The position numbers and the translations under genes were made by a program. Under the pieces are notes generated by a model that saw only the letters and a list, made by a program, of their open reading frames with translations, did not search any database and had not been told where the DNA came from. Shown here one piece after another: positions 28,384 to 36,240 of a stretch of 64,000 nt of DNA. Numbering within the stretch: the stretch's first letter is position 1; each line of letters opens with the position of its first letter. This DNA is from Sulfitobacter brevis (GTDB lineage: Bacteria > Pseudomonadota > Alphaproteobacteria > Rhodobacterales > Rhodobacteraceae): assembly GCF_900112755.1 (NCBI RefSeq), contig NZ_FOMW01000013.1, forward strand, positions 25,498-89,497, given 5' to 3'.

Positions 28384-28856
28384 TCCTCGATGACATCGAA
28401 GCCTTTAGTACCGCCCTGCCCCCGAGGCAGGCATTGATCGGGCTCGATCTGGGGGAAAAGACCATTGGCGTTGCTGTCAGTGACGGGTTTCTCTCGGTCT
28501 CCACGCCGCTCGAAACCGTGCGGCGGCGCAAGTTCGGGCTGGATGCGGCACGGCTGATCGAGATCATCACCGCACGGCGGATCGGCGGCTTGGTACTGGG
28601 CCTGCCACGCAATATGGACGGATCAGAAGGGGCCCGCTGTCAGTCGACCCGTGCCTTTGCCCGCAATTTCGAGAAACTCGCGAGCCTGCCGATCACCTTC
28701 TGGGACGAACGGCTTTCGACTGTGGCCGCCGAACGCGCCCTATTGGAGGCGGATACGACCCGTAAACGTCGCGCCGAGGTGATTGATCACGTGGCAGCGG
28801 GGTATATTCTACAAGGGGTGCTGGACCGTCTGGCTGTCTTGAGGAGAGCGCAATGA
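28380..28856 (+). CDS. ruvX: Holliday junction resolvase-like RuvX (YqgF)
   Basis: 158 aa. It has an RNase H-like fold with the acidic residues of the family: GLDLGEKTIGVAVSDG near residue 21, LGLPRNMDGSEG, WDERLSTVAAERAL and a C-terminal DHVAAGYILQGVLD. YqgF proteins act in pre-16S rRNA 5' end processing and possibly in junction resolution. Start and stop codons overlap ccmI upstream and the DUF1289 gene downstream (ATGA each), so the three genes are translationally coupled. Confidence 0.93.
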   Translation: MILDDIEAFSTALPPRQALIGLDLGEKTIGVAVSDGFLSVSTPLETVRRRKFGLDAARLIEIITARRIGGLVLGLPRNMDGSEGARCQSTRAFARNFEKLASLPITFWDERLSTVAAERALLEADTTRKRRAEVIDHVAAGYILQGVLDRLAVLRRAQ

Positions 28857-29086
28857 CCGATGATGTGTGGAAACGCGACGAGGTTGAAAGCCCCTGTATC
28901 AAGATATGCGTCGTCCATCCGGAGGCGCGAATTTGTACTGGCTGTCTGCGGTCTATCGAAGAGATCGGGGCGTGGTCGAGGATGGGTCCGGACGAGCGCC
29001 GCGCGGTCTTGGCCGAACTGCCGGAGCGTGCCGCAGCATTTACCAAGCGTCGGGGCGGACGCGCTGCACGGCTTGGGCGTCGCTGA
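28853..29086 (+). CDS. DUF1289 small cysteine-containing protein
   Basis: 77 aa. It has the DUF1289 pattern SPCIKICVVHPEARICTGCLRS with four cysteines that could bind iron-sulfur or zinc, followed by IGAWSRMGPDERRAVLAEL. Function is unknown; the family is widespread in proteobacteria. Its ATG overlaps the ruvX stop. It is the last gene of the ccmI-ruvX unit. Confidence 0.9.
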   Translation: MTDDVWKRDEVESPCIKICVVHPEARICTGCLRSIEEIGAWSRMGPDERRAVLAELPERAAAFTKRRGGRAARLGRR

Positions 29087-29120
29087 CGACCTCAGCACCC
29101 GAAGTCCGGTCCAGCGTTTA

Positions 29121-29357
29121 TCAGTACATCATCATGCCGGTTTCGCGCACTCCGGCGATATCGTAAAGCAGGTCAAGCGCTTCATCGTGCTCATCGGTCT
29201 GTGGTGCAAAGTTATGATTGCAGGCATAAATAGGCTGAGAGGCGAAGCTCTGCGCCTTAGGGGCGTGAAAATGGCCGTCAAAGCCGGAAGCCCGTTTGGG
29301 TCCGCGTGACCTGTCGCAAAATGCCAGATTTCCGCGTGGTCCTGTCATGATAATCAT
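29121..29357 (-). CDS. Small hypothetical protein (78 aa) with a strong ribosome site
   Basis: No family recognised. The ATG at 29355-29357 is preceded by GGAGG with exactly 8 bases of spacing, which favours a real gene. The protein is MIIMTGPRGNLAFCDRSRG..., with several His, Asn and Phe residues, no signal peptide and an unusual end with four methionines in its last five residues before the stop (GMMMY). It sits between the convergent DUF1289 gene and the same-strand metallophosphoesterase gene. A further upstream in-frame start is possible but has no ribosome site. Confidence 0.5.
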   Translation of the reverse strand: MIIMTGPRGNLAFCDRSRGPKRASGFDGHFHAPKAQSFASQPIYACNHNFAPQTDEHDEALDLLYDIAGVRETGMMMY

Positions 29358-29473
29358 ACGCCTGCCCTCCGTTAATGGCCTCACCGACCATGACGAGAGT
29401 TATCGTGTCGGAAATGGCAACAATGAGGCAGAATGTAGGTCTTAATCAGGATTGTACGATTTTAACGGTATTT

Positions 29474-30073
29474 TTATAGACTGACCTTACGTGAACTTGG
29501 CCCTAAATTGAATATCTGGCTGTTTCCGACGGTTTCCTCTGCGCCAAAGCTGGCATGGACATGGCCGCAAAAGAGCAAACGCGGCTGTTTTTGTTTCAGC
29601 GTTTCCAACACGGAAACAGAGCCATCGTGCGCCCCATTGGGTTGGCGGTCGACAAAACCTTTGGGCGGCGTGTGGGTGATCAGGACTGCATTGGCGGGAC
29701 AGAGCGCCAGTTCGCGCGCAGCGGCGGCTTCGCTCAGCGAGAAATTCCACAGTGCCGCATTTGCGCGTGGAATTTCACCGCCCAAGCCAAAGAAGGTCAC
29801 ATCGCGCAGCCGGAACGACTGCCCATGCAGCACATGCACATCGCGCCAATCACGGCTGATTTCCCGCAAGTCTGTAAGCCGGTCGTGGTTACCCGCGACG
29901 ACAATTACCGGACAATGTGCGGCCTTGAGCGCCGCCAAGACCGGCTCGGCCCCTTGACCCTCATTGCCCAGATCACCTGCCACGATTAAGACATCGGCAG
30001 TGCCGGTTTCTGCAACAATGCGTTGCGTCGCATTCAGATCGCCGTGTAGGTCGGAACAAGCAAGGATGCGCAT
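29474..30073 (-). CDS. Metallophosphoesterase (calcineurin-like)
   Basis: 199 aa. The two-metal motifs are all present: DLHGD (DxH), GDLGNEG (GD), GNHD and GHVH near the C-terminus. The length fits small YfcE/MPP-type phosphodiesterases. The substrate is unknown. The second of two tandem ATG codons (30071-30073) was chosen because GAGGA lies 6 bases before it; the first would add one Met. It overlaps the stop codon of the upstream oxygenase-like gene, forming an operon with it and the TauE/SafE gene. Confidence 0.88.
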   Translation of the reverse strand: MRILACSDLHGDLNATQRIVAETGTADVLIVAGDLGNEGQGAEPVLAALKAAHCPVIVVAGNHDRLTDLREISRDWRDVHVLHGQSFRLRDVTFFGLGGEIPRANAALWNFSLSEAAAARELALCPANAVLITHTPPKGFVDRQPNGAHDGSVSVLETLKQKQPRLLFCGHVHASFGAEETVGNSQIFNLGPSSRKVSL

Positions 30074-30849
30074 CATATTTCCTCTGAGGGGTGATCGGCG
30101 GAGAGCCAGCTTTGAACGGAAAATTCAGGCCGGAAGTAGGCAATCATGCGGCCTTCTGAAGGCGCTTTTTGCCCTGCGGGCCAGACATCGACCCCGTGCA
30201 GCAGATGGCGATGCAGCAAAACAGCCTGCCCCGCTGCCGTATGGACGGGCTGCGGCGTTATGGTCTCGAAAACTAGGGCGCGCGCGGCGTGGTATGTCTC
30301 GGTCAGGTCGACCGTGGTCGGGTCGGCGTGCTGCGCGATACAGGCGCGAAAAGCGTCGCCCATAATCAGGTGGCTGCCGGGCCAAACCATCAGCGGCGAC
30401 GCGGCGACATCGTTGAGCGGCAGCCCCACGATAAAGCCATGCGGTTCGCGCAGAAAGCGACGCCGTTCGGGGCCGATCTGGAGCAAGCCGTCCACATGGG
30501 CGGCAAAGCGTTTCACCCGAAAGCGGTGGTTGGCCTCGCTCTGATCAGGGTCGGCTTTGGGGTAATCAGGATAGATGATCGACAGTTGCGCGCGGTGCCA
30601 CGCGTCGGGCTTTGGCACATGTTGCATCCAAGCCCCGTCCAGCGGCACGCCCGCGATGCTGCCATCGGGCGCATTCGGCAGGACATCGACGCCGATGAAC
30701 CATGTCTCGCCATGCCGAAGGTTGGCGCGGCGCAGATCGGGATCAGCAGCACACTCAAGCGCTGCGTCGCGCGCCGCCGCTGCCCAGCGTGCAACAGCGG
30801 GGTCACTGGCAAAAACCTCAAACCCGCAGTGTGCGCGCGCTGTCACCAT
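30073..30849 (-). CDS. Phytanoyl-CoA dioxygenase-like 2OG-Fe(II) oxygenase
   Basis: 258 aa. The sequence has a HxD iron-ligand pair (FAAHVDGLLQ, about residue 115), a distal His in LLHRHLLHGVDVWP (about residues 207-220) and a following Arg in GRMIAYFRPEF that fits 2-oxoglutarate binding. Together these suggest a cupin-fold 2OG-Fe(II) oxygenase of the phytanoyl-CoA dioxygenase type. The substrate is unknown. Its start overlaps the TauE/SafE stop by 7 bases and its stop overlaps the metallophosphoesterase, so all three are one unit. Confidence 0.65.
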   Translation of the reverse strand: MVTARAHCGFEVFASDPAVARWAAAARDAALECAADPDLRRANLRHGETWFIGVDVLPNAPDGSIAGVPLDGAWMQHVPKPDAWHRAQLSIIYPDYPKADPDQSEANHRFRVKRFAAHVDGLLQIGPERRRFLREPHGFIVGLPLNDVAASPLMVWPGSHLIMGDAFRACIAQHADPTTVDLTETYHAARALVFETITPQPVHTAAGQAVLLHRHLLHGVDVWPAGQKAPSEGRMIAYFRPEFSVQSWLSADHPSEEI

Positions 30850-31676
30850 CCCAGCGCCTTGCGCAGCATGTTGAGCGCCACCAGCACCAGAAACACCGCA
30901 AATACCCGTTTAAGCGGCTTGGGGTCCATTGCATGGGCCAGTTTAACGCCCAGTGGGGCGGTGATCAGGGTCATCGCGATCACGATACCAAAAGCCACCA
31001 GATTGACCGCCCCGACCGTATAAGGCGGACGCGCGGTTTCGATATCAATAAACAAGAACCCGATCACCGAGGGCACCGCGATCAAAACACCAAAACCCGC
31101 CGCGGTGGCCACCGCACGGTGGATCGGCACGTTATAAAGGCTCATCAGAGGCACCCCGAAACTGCCGCCGCCAATGCCCATCAACACCGACAAGAACCCA
31201 ACGGCGGGCGAGAGAGCGGCCCGCGCGATGCCTGTAGGCATCGCTTGACCCAGACGCCAATGCGCACGGCCAAACCCCATATAGAGCCCGACCACCAGCG
31301 CCAGCCCTCCAAAGATCGCCTGCAGCGTATTGGTGCGCAATTGCGCGACCAGCAGCATCCCGAGGATCGCGCCGATCACAATGCCCGGCGCCCAAGTGCG
31401 CAAGATATGCCAATCAACCGCGCCCTTTTTGTTGTGACTGTGCACCGAACGCAGGGACGTGACGATGATCGTTGCGAGCGAGGTCGCCAGACACATCTGC
31501 ATCAATTGCGGACCCTGATAGCCTAATGTTTGAAACGCATAGAAAAACGCAGGCACCAGAACGATGCCGCCGCCGACACCCAAAAGCCCTGCCAACACGC
31601 CTGCAAAAGCGCCAATAGCTGCGAGCAACAGCGCCATTTCAATCATCAGGGTGGTTTCGGGGGTCATCTTCAACAC
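30843..31676 (-). CDS. TauE/SafE family permease
   Basis: 277 aa, full length, with about eight hydrophobic helices in two repeats. Each repeat has the family glycine motif: FAGVLAGLLGVGGGIVLVP (near residue 24) and LMGIGGGSFGVPLMSL (near 165). TSUP permeases export sulfite, sulfoacetate or other organic acids across the inner membrane. As first gene of an overlapping trio with a 2OG-type oxygenase and a phosphoesterase, it may export a product of that oxygenase, but this is inference. Confidence 0.9.
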   Translation of the reverse strand: MLKMTPETTLMIEMALLLAAIGAFAGVLAGLLGVGGGIVLVPAFFYAFQTLGYQGPQLMQMCLATSLATIIVTSLRSVHSHNKKGAVDWHILRTWAPGIVIGAILGMLLVAQLRTNTLQAIFGGLALVVGLYMGFGRAHWRLGQAMPTGIARAALSPAVGFLSVLMGIGGGSFGVPLMSLYNVPIHRAVATAAGFGVLIAVPSVIGFLFIDIETARPPYTVGAVNLVAFGIVIAMTLITAPLGVKLAHAMDPKPLKRVFAVFLVLVALNMLRKALGW

Positions 31677-31893
31677 CGTATGTTATGGGAAACTGCATTT
31701 GTTTGAGCGTAATACGCGCAGCGCCACAAGCCCGAAACGCGCAGGCTTTCCATTCAAATCGCGGCGGATTAGGGTCCGGCGGAATTGAATATCGAGGCGA
31801 CTCGGACCCGAACGGAAGCGCCTATGCCGCGCTGGTGGCCCGAAAGCGTGCTTGGGCGACATGTCATGCCGCCCTCTCTTGAAAGGACAGCAA

Positions 31894-33084
31894 ATGTTAC
31901 GATCCGCGCTCGTGCTGGGGCTGCTGGGGCTTGTCGGGCCTTTCGCGATTGATATGTACCTACCCGCAATGCCCGCGATTGCAGCAGGTTTGGCGGCACC
32001 CGAAACCGCCGTGCAGGCGACGATCACCGCCTATTTCATCGCGTTTGGCTTGGGGCAAATGGTCTATGGGCCTTGGGCCGATCAGGCGGGCCGCAAATTG
32101 CCAATCTTGGTAGGGCTTGCGATCTTCATCATCGCTTCTTTCGGGGCCACTTTGGCGGGTAGCATTGAAACCCTGATCGCATGGCGCGCCCTTCAGGGCT
32201 TGGGCGGTGCGGTCTTGATGGTGATGCCGCGCGCGATTATTCGCGACATGTATACCGGCACGCAGGCCACACGGCTGATGGCGATGCTGATGCTGGTAAT
32301 CTCGATCTCGCCGATGTTGGCGCCGTTGGCGGGCAGCTTGGTGATGGCGCTTGCGGGATGGCGCGGGATCTTTGCGGTCATCGGGGTGCTCGGGGTCGCG
32401 AGCCTGCTGATCACAGTGTTCCTGCAGCCTGAAACCCTGCCCGCCAGTGCCCGGGTCAAGGTTAACTTTGCCAATATACGCAGAGGTATTTTGGTGTTGC
32501 TGCGTGATCCGGTTTTCATGGGGCTGACCTTCATCGGTGGCTTTGCGATGGGTTCGTTTTTCGTGTTCATCGCCTTTGCGCCCTTTGTCTATACCGGACA
32601 ATATGGGCTGGGTCCGACAGGCTTTTCGCTGGCCTTTGCCGTTAATGCGATCGGGTTCTTTTCGGCGTCTCAGGCCGCAGGGTGGCTGGGGGACCGTTGG
32701 GGCATGCGCAGCCTTGTGCGGCGCGGCGTGGCCGGATTTCTGATCTGCTCGGTTGCGATTTTTGCGCTGGCGCTGGTGACGGACCCGGGGATGGTCGGGG
32801 TAATGATCGGGCTGTTTTGCGCAAACGCCTGTCTGGGCGTGGTGATCCCCACAGTGATGGTCGTGGCGCTGGACGATCACGGCGATATCGCGGGGCTTGC
32901 TTCATCGCTAGGCGGCACTTTGCAGATGCTATCCGGAGGCGTAGCGATTGCGCTAGCTGGTCCGTTCTTTGATGGCACCGCGACCCCGATGCTCGGCGCA
33001 ATTGCGGCCTGTGCAGCAATCGCGGCGATCCTGACCTTGGTTTTACTGCGCCCGCGTGCGGTAGCGACGCCGTCGGCAGGCTAA
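31894..33084 (+). CDS. Bcr/CflA family drug-resistance MFS transporter
   Basis: 396 aa with 12 predicted helices. The ATG at 31894 follows AAAGGA with 7-base spacing; a reading from 31852 would add 14 residues without family match. It has the Bcr/CflA opening GPFAIDMYLPAMPAIA and the MFS motif A region GPWADQAGRKLPILVGL. Members export bicyclomycin, chloramphenicol or sulfonamides, or cysteine. The substrate is not predictable. It is convergent with dusA, and both stop codons lie within one hairpin. Confidence 0.92.
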   Translation: MLRSALVLGLLGLVGPFAIDMYLPAMPAIAAGLAAPETAVQATITAYFIAFGLGQMVYGPWADQAGRKLPILVGLAIFIIASFGATLAGSIETLIAWRALQGLGGAVLMVMPRAIIRDMYTGTQATRLMAMLMLVISISPMLAPLAGSLVMALAGWRGIFAVIGVLGVASLLITVFLQPETLPASARVKVNFANIRRGILVLLRDPVFMGLTFIGGFAMGSFFVFIAFAPFVYTGQYGLGPTGFSLAFAVNAIGFFSASQAAGWLGDRWGMRSLVRRGVAGFLICSVAIFALALVTDPGMVGVMIGLFCANACLGVVIPTVMVVALDDHGDIAGLASSLGGTLQMLSGGVAIALAGPFFDGTATPMLGAIAACAAIAAILTLVLLRPRAVATPSAG

Positions 33085-33103
33085 GCGGAGCGGCTAGCCT
33101 GCC
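33075..33103. terminator. Shared hairpin containing both stop codons of two convergent genes
   Basis: GGCAGGCTA (33075-33083) and TAGCCTGCC (33095-33103) are perfect inverted repeats with an 11-base loop. The bcr-type stop (TAA, 33082-33084) and the dusA stop (TAG on the minus strand, 33094-33096) both lie within it. The stem therefore also codes for the final Ala-Gly of each protein. No T tract is present. Confidence 0.6.
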
Positions 33104-34110
33104 TGCGAAGCCTCGGCCAAAAGCGCCGCCTCTGCCACAGCGGCCAAAGCCTCCAGCACCAAGGCCGAGCCCGCGCCGGGCCGGTGGGCATTCTCGGACA
33201 GGACCCGCCGCCAGTGCCGCGCGCCGGGACGGCCTGCAAACAGACCGAGCATGTGGCGGGTGATCTGCCCCAGCTTGCCGCCTTGCGCGACATGCGCGTC
33301 GATATAGGGCAACATTCCGTGCACAGCCGCTTCGGCACTGCTGTCGCGGCCTGACCCGAAAATTCGCCGGTCAGCCGTAGCGAGGATGTCGGTGGGGGCA
33401 TGATAAGCGCTGCGCCCGACCATCACCCCATCCAGCCCCGCCGCCAGAAATGCCTCGGCCTGATCCAGCGAGGTGATGCCGCCATTGACCGAGATGTGCA
33501 TGTCAGGAAACCGGTCTTTCATCCGCATCACGATGTCATAATCAAGCGGCGGAATATCGCGGTTCTCTTTGGGTGACAGGCCCTTGAGCCACGCCTTGCG
33601 GGCATGGATTGTCACACGCGCGCACCCTGCCCCGCGGATCTGTTCCAGAAAATCGGGTAGCACTACTTCGGGATCCTGATCGTCAACGCCAATGCGGCAC
33701 TTCACGGTCACATCCACCTGCACAGCATCCCGCATCGCAGCCACACATTGCGCGACAAGCGCGGGTTGCTCCATCAACACAGCCCCAAAGGCACCCGATT
33801 GAACGCGGTCCGACGGGCAGCCAACATTCAGGTTGATCTCGTCATAGCCAGCCTGCTGCCCCAGAACCGCAGCCTGCGCCAATTCCACTGGATCAGCCCC
33901 ACCGAGTTGCAGCGCGACCGGATGTTCGGCCGGATCATGCGCCAGCAAATGCAACGCCCCGCCGCGCACCAGCGCTGGCGCGGTGACCATCTCGGTATAG
34001 AGCAAGGCGTCACGGCTCAGTAGCCGGTGCAAGTACCGGCAGTGACGGTCCGTCCAATCCATCATCGGTGCCACGGAAAGTCGTGCCGCTTTCTTCACCG
34101 CTTCGCTCAA
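33094..34110 (-). CDS. dusA: tRNA-dihydrouridine synthase DusA
   Basis: About 338 aa. It reduces uridines in the D-loop of tRNA (U20/U20a) using FMN and NADPH. Seen: RLSVAPMMDWTDRHCRYLHRLLS near the start, the catalytic cysteine in NLNVGCPSDRVQSGAFGAVLM, ARKAWLKGLSPKENR, and SVNGGITSLDQA. These are typical of DusA rather than DusB/C. I favour the TTG at 34108-34110 (SEAVKKAARLSVAP) because AGAGG lies 9 bases upstream. A GTG at 34164 would add 18 residues. Confidence 0.93.
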   Translation of the reverse strand: MSEAVKKAARLSVAPMMDWTDRHCRYLHRLLSRDALLYTEMVTAPALVRGGALHLLAHDPAEHPVALQLGGADPVELAQAAVLGQQAGYDEINLNVGCPSDRVQSGAFGAVLMEQPALVAQCVAAMRDAVQVDVTVKCRIGVDDQDPEVVLPDFLEQIRGAGCARVTIHARKAWLKGLSPKENRDIPPLDYDIVMRMKDRFPDMHISVNGGITSLDQAEAFLAAGLDGVMVGRSAYHAPTDILATADRRIFGSGRDSSAEAAVHGMLPYIDAHVAQGGKLGQITRHMLGLFAGRPGARHWRRVLSENAHRPGAGSALVLEALAAVAEAALLAEASQAG

Positions 34111-34273
34111 AGCATCAAGCCTCTTAACACTAACATTATTCGTTCCAAGATCTAATTGCACCACGCTAGCAATTCACGCTTTTTTCAGCAGTTTCGACGC
34201 AAGCGCGCTGCGGTGTAGCACGTACATCCGGGGCTTGCAGCCTCCAATTGCGCTACGTTTATCGCACGCAGTT

Positions 34274-34328
34274 CCGCTACGGACCCGCACATTGCCCGGC
34301 ATCCGTAGTGGCCGATTGCGCAAATCGG
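34274..34328 (+). other. Tandem hairpins in the region upstream of the glutamine amidotransferase
   Basis: The 396-base gap 34111-34506 holds no convincing gene. In it, CCGCTACGGA (34274-34283) pairs with TCCGTAGTGG (34302-34311), 10 bp with one G-U in plus-strand RNA. Immediately after it, CCGATT (34312-34317) pairs with AATCGG (34323-34328). The back-to-back arrangement could be part of a 5' untranslated region or a small RNA. No T run follows. Confidence 0.35.
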
Positions 34329-34506
34329 GCGTTGCCTTCAAGTCCAACCGTCCTAACCTTATCCGCAAGTAAATGCATGAAACCATTAAAGACGGCGCAG
34401 AATTATCGGGCCTTGCGTATGAGCGGAGCGATTGGTGGACCACACACCTTTTGTGCGCTGGGCCGCCAAGCACCCCTTTACGCTGAACTCGAAAGTTAGG
34501 AAATTT

Positions 34507-35457
34507 ATGTGCCGCGTCCTCGCCTATATCGGGCCTGAACTCCCGCTTGAAAGCTTGCTGCTGGAGCCGGAAAACAGCCTCATCAACCAAAGTCTCGACC
34601 CCGAACTGCATCCGCTGCTGCAACTTGCAGGCTGGGGATTTGGCGCGTGGAGCGCGCATCTTTTAAAGCCCGATGAGCCGTTTCTTTATCATCGACCGAT
34701 GGGCGCCTTCTACGATGACAACGCCCAAGGTATCATTCCAAGCCTGCAGGCCAGCACGATGCTCGCGCATGTCAGAGCGGCCGCCTATACTTCCCGCACC
34801 GTCTTGGCGGATGAAAATTGCCACCCGTTTTCGTTCAATGAAACTCCTTGGATCATCGCGCAGAATGGCGCCTTGCCGAACTGGCGGATTTTGCAGCGCG
34901 AGTTGCTCCCGCACTGCGAGGACAGGTATCTTGAGCAGATGCGCGGCACCACAGATACGGAATTTCTCTATGTTCTGCTGCTCTCCTTGCTGGAAGGAAA
35001 CAGCGACGCCGACGTACAAAAAGCGTTCGAAGAACTGCTGAAGGTCATCCTGCAGGCGATGAAAAAGCTTGATCTGCTGGCCCTCACCAAGCTCAAGATT
35101 GCCTTGGTCGCGCCGAACCGTATTATTGGGGTCAATTTCGGCGCCGATCACGCGGGAGAGACGAAACCCAAAGGCGATTGGAAAGAGCTGCGCAAGGCCG
35201 GACCTGAAACAGACGACTACGACCTTTCGATGCTGCTTGAGCCTATGTACCTGTTGATGGGGCAAAATTTTGAGAATTACGCGAAATCCTATAAGGTCGA
35301 TACGGCACCCGAGGACGAGGCAACATCAGCGATTTTCGCTTCCGAGCCGCTGACCGAGGACAGAGACGCGTGGTTGGAGATCAAGTTCAACGAGATGGTC
35401 GCGCTCGAGCGAAAGGGCGGGAAAATAATCAAAAAGGTGAGCAAGCTGAACGTTTGA
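34507..35457 (+). CDS. Class II glutamine amidotransferase (YafJ/EgtC-like)
   Basis: 316 aa from the ATG at 34507. The start is fixed by the family rule that Cys2 becomes the N-terminal nucleophile (MCRVLAYIGPELP); AGGA lies 6 bases upstream. Further class II features are PSLQASTMLAHVRAA, NCHPFSFNE and AQNGALPNW. No synthase domain follows, so it resembles stand-alone YafJ/EgtC-type enzymes. EgtC acts in ergothioneine synthesis, but no egtB or egtD is nearby, so the substrate is open. The C-terminal 100 residues are less conserved and basic at the end. Confidence 0.88.
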   Translation: MCRVLAYIGPELPLESLLLEPENSLINQSLDPELHPLLQLAGWGFGAWSAHLLKPDEPFLYHRPMGAFYDDNAQGIIPSLQASTMLAHVRAAAYTSRTVLADENCHPFSFNETPWIIAQNGALPNWRILQRELLPHCEDRYLEQMRGTTDTEFLYVLLLSLLEGNSDADVQKAFEELLKVILQAMKKLDLLALTKLKIALVAPNRIIGVNFGADHAGETKPKGDWKELRKAGPETDDYDLSMLLEPMYLLMGQNFENYAKSYKVDTAPEDEATSAIFASEPLTEDRDAWLEIKFNEMVALERKGGKIIKKVSKLNV

Positions 35458-35506
35458 ACACGCCGTTCGGCGGACGGAAAGGGTATCAGTGACAGGAATT
35501 GCGCGC

Positions 35507-36082
35507 ATGGTTGATCGCTATAAAAATTTCGCCGATCTTGCTGACGCAACGCAACAGGATGTCGATTACTGTATCCGCAGCGCAGATCGCGGCACGCCTG
35601 TGGTGATCATCGCGCCGCATGGCGGTTCGATCGAACCGGAGACATCGCAAATCGCCGAAGCCATCGCAGGGAACGACCTGTCATTCTACGCTTTTGAGGC
35701 CCTGAAGGCCGGGGCGCAAGGCGATTTCCACATCACCTCGCATCGCTTCGACGAACCCAACGCAGTTAAGCTTGTTGGCAGATCGACAACTGCGGTTGCG
35801 ATCCACGGGCGCAAAGACGATGGCAGCGACGCTGTTTGGCTGGGCGGCCGCGCGACCGTGCTGCAAGACGCCATTGGTGCAGCGCTGCGCAGTGCGGGCT
35901 TTGCCGCCGAACTCAACACCTCCCTGCCCGGCGTGCATGAGACCAACATCTGCAACCGGACGCTCGCGGGCGAAGGCGTGCAGCTCGAACTTCCGCTGTC
36001 GCTGCGCCGCAGGCTGATGGCTGAGAGCGGTGATTTGGCTAAGTTCTGTATGGCGGTTCGCAAGGCGATCCAATCGGGCTAG
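35507..36082 (+). CDS. Poly-gamma-glutamate hydrolase family protein
   Basis: 191 aa. Motifs VVIIAPHGGSIEPETSQIAEAI and TTAVAIHGRKD (metal-binding His residues) and FAAELNTSLPGVHETNICNR fit the PghP/DUF867 family: zinc hydrolases first known from phages, which cleave poly-gamma-glutamate capsules. There is no signal peptide. The ATG at 35507 has AGGA at 9-base distance and gives the usual MVDRYKNFADL start; a GTG at 35489 is an alternative. It follows the amidotransferase by 49 bases on the same strand, so they may be co-transcribed. Confidence 0.8.
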   Translation: MVDRYKNFADLADATQQDVDYCIRSADRGTPVVIIAPHGGSIEPETSQIAEAIAGNDLSFYAFEALKAGAQGDFHITSHRFDEPNAVKLVGRSTTAVAIHGRKDDGSDAVWLGGRATVLQDAIGAALRSAGFAAELNTSLPGVHETNICNRTLAGEGVQLELPLSLRRRLMAESGDLAKFCMAVRKAIQSG

Positions 36083-36240
36083 CCCGACGGATGGTGCGCC
36101 CGCACATCAACGCAACGCCTTGCTGCTGGTCGACCAAGCACAGCGCGCAAACTTTTTCCCCAGTCATCCAGACACTTATACAACGCGCCTTGCCCTCCTC
36201 CTTGAGACAGAGCAACGTGGACCAAACACAACCGAAAGGC

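Noticed and set aside
34174..34659. 161-codon minus-strand frame upstream of the amidotransferase
   Set aside because: It overlaps the 5' end of a supported gene and lacks motifs or a ribosome site.
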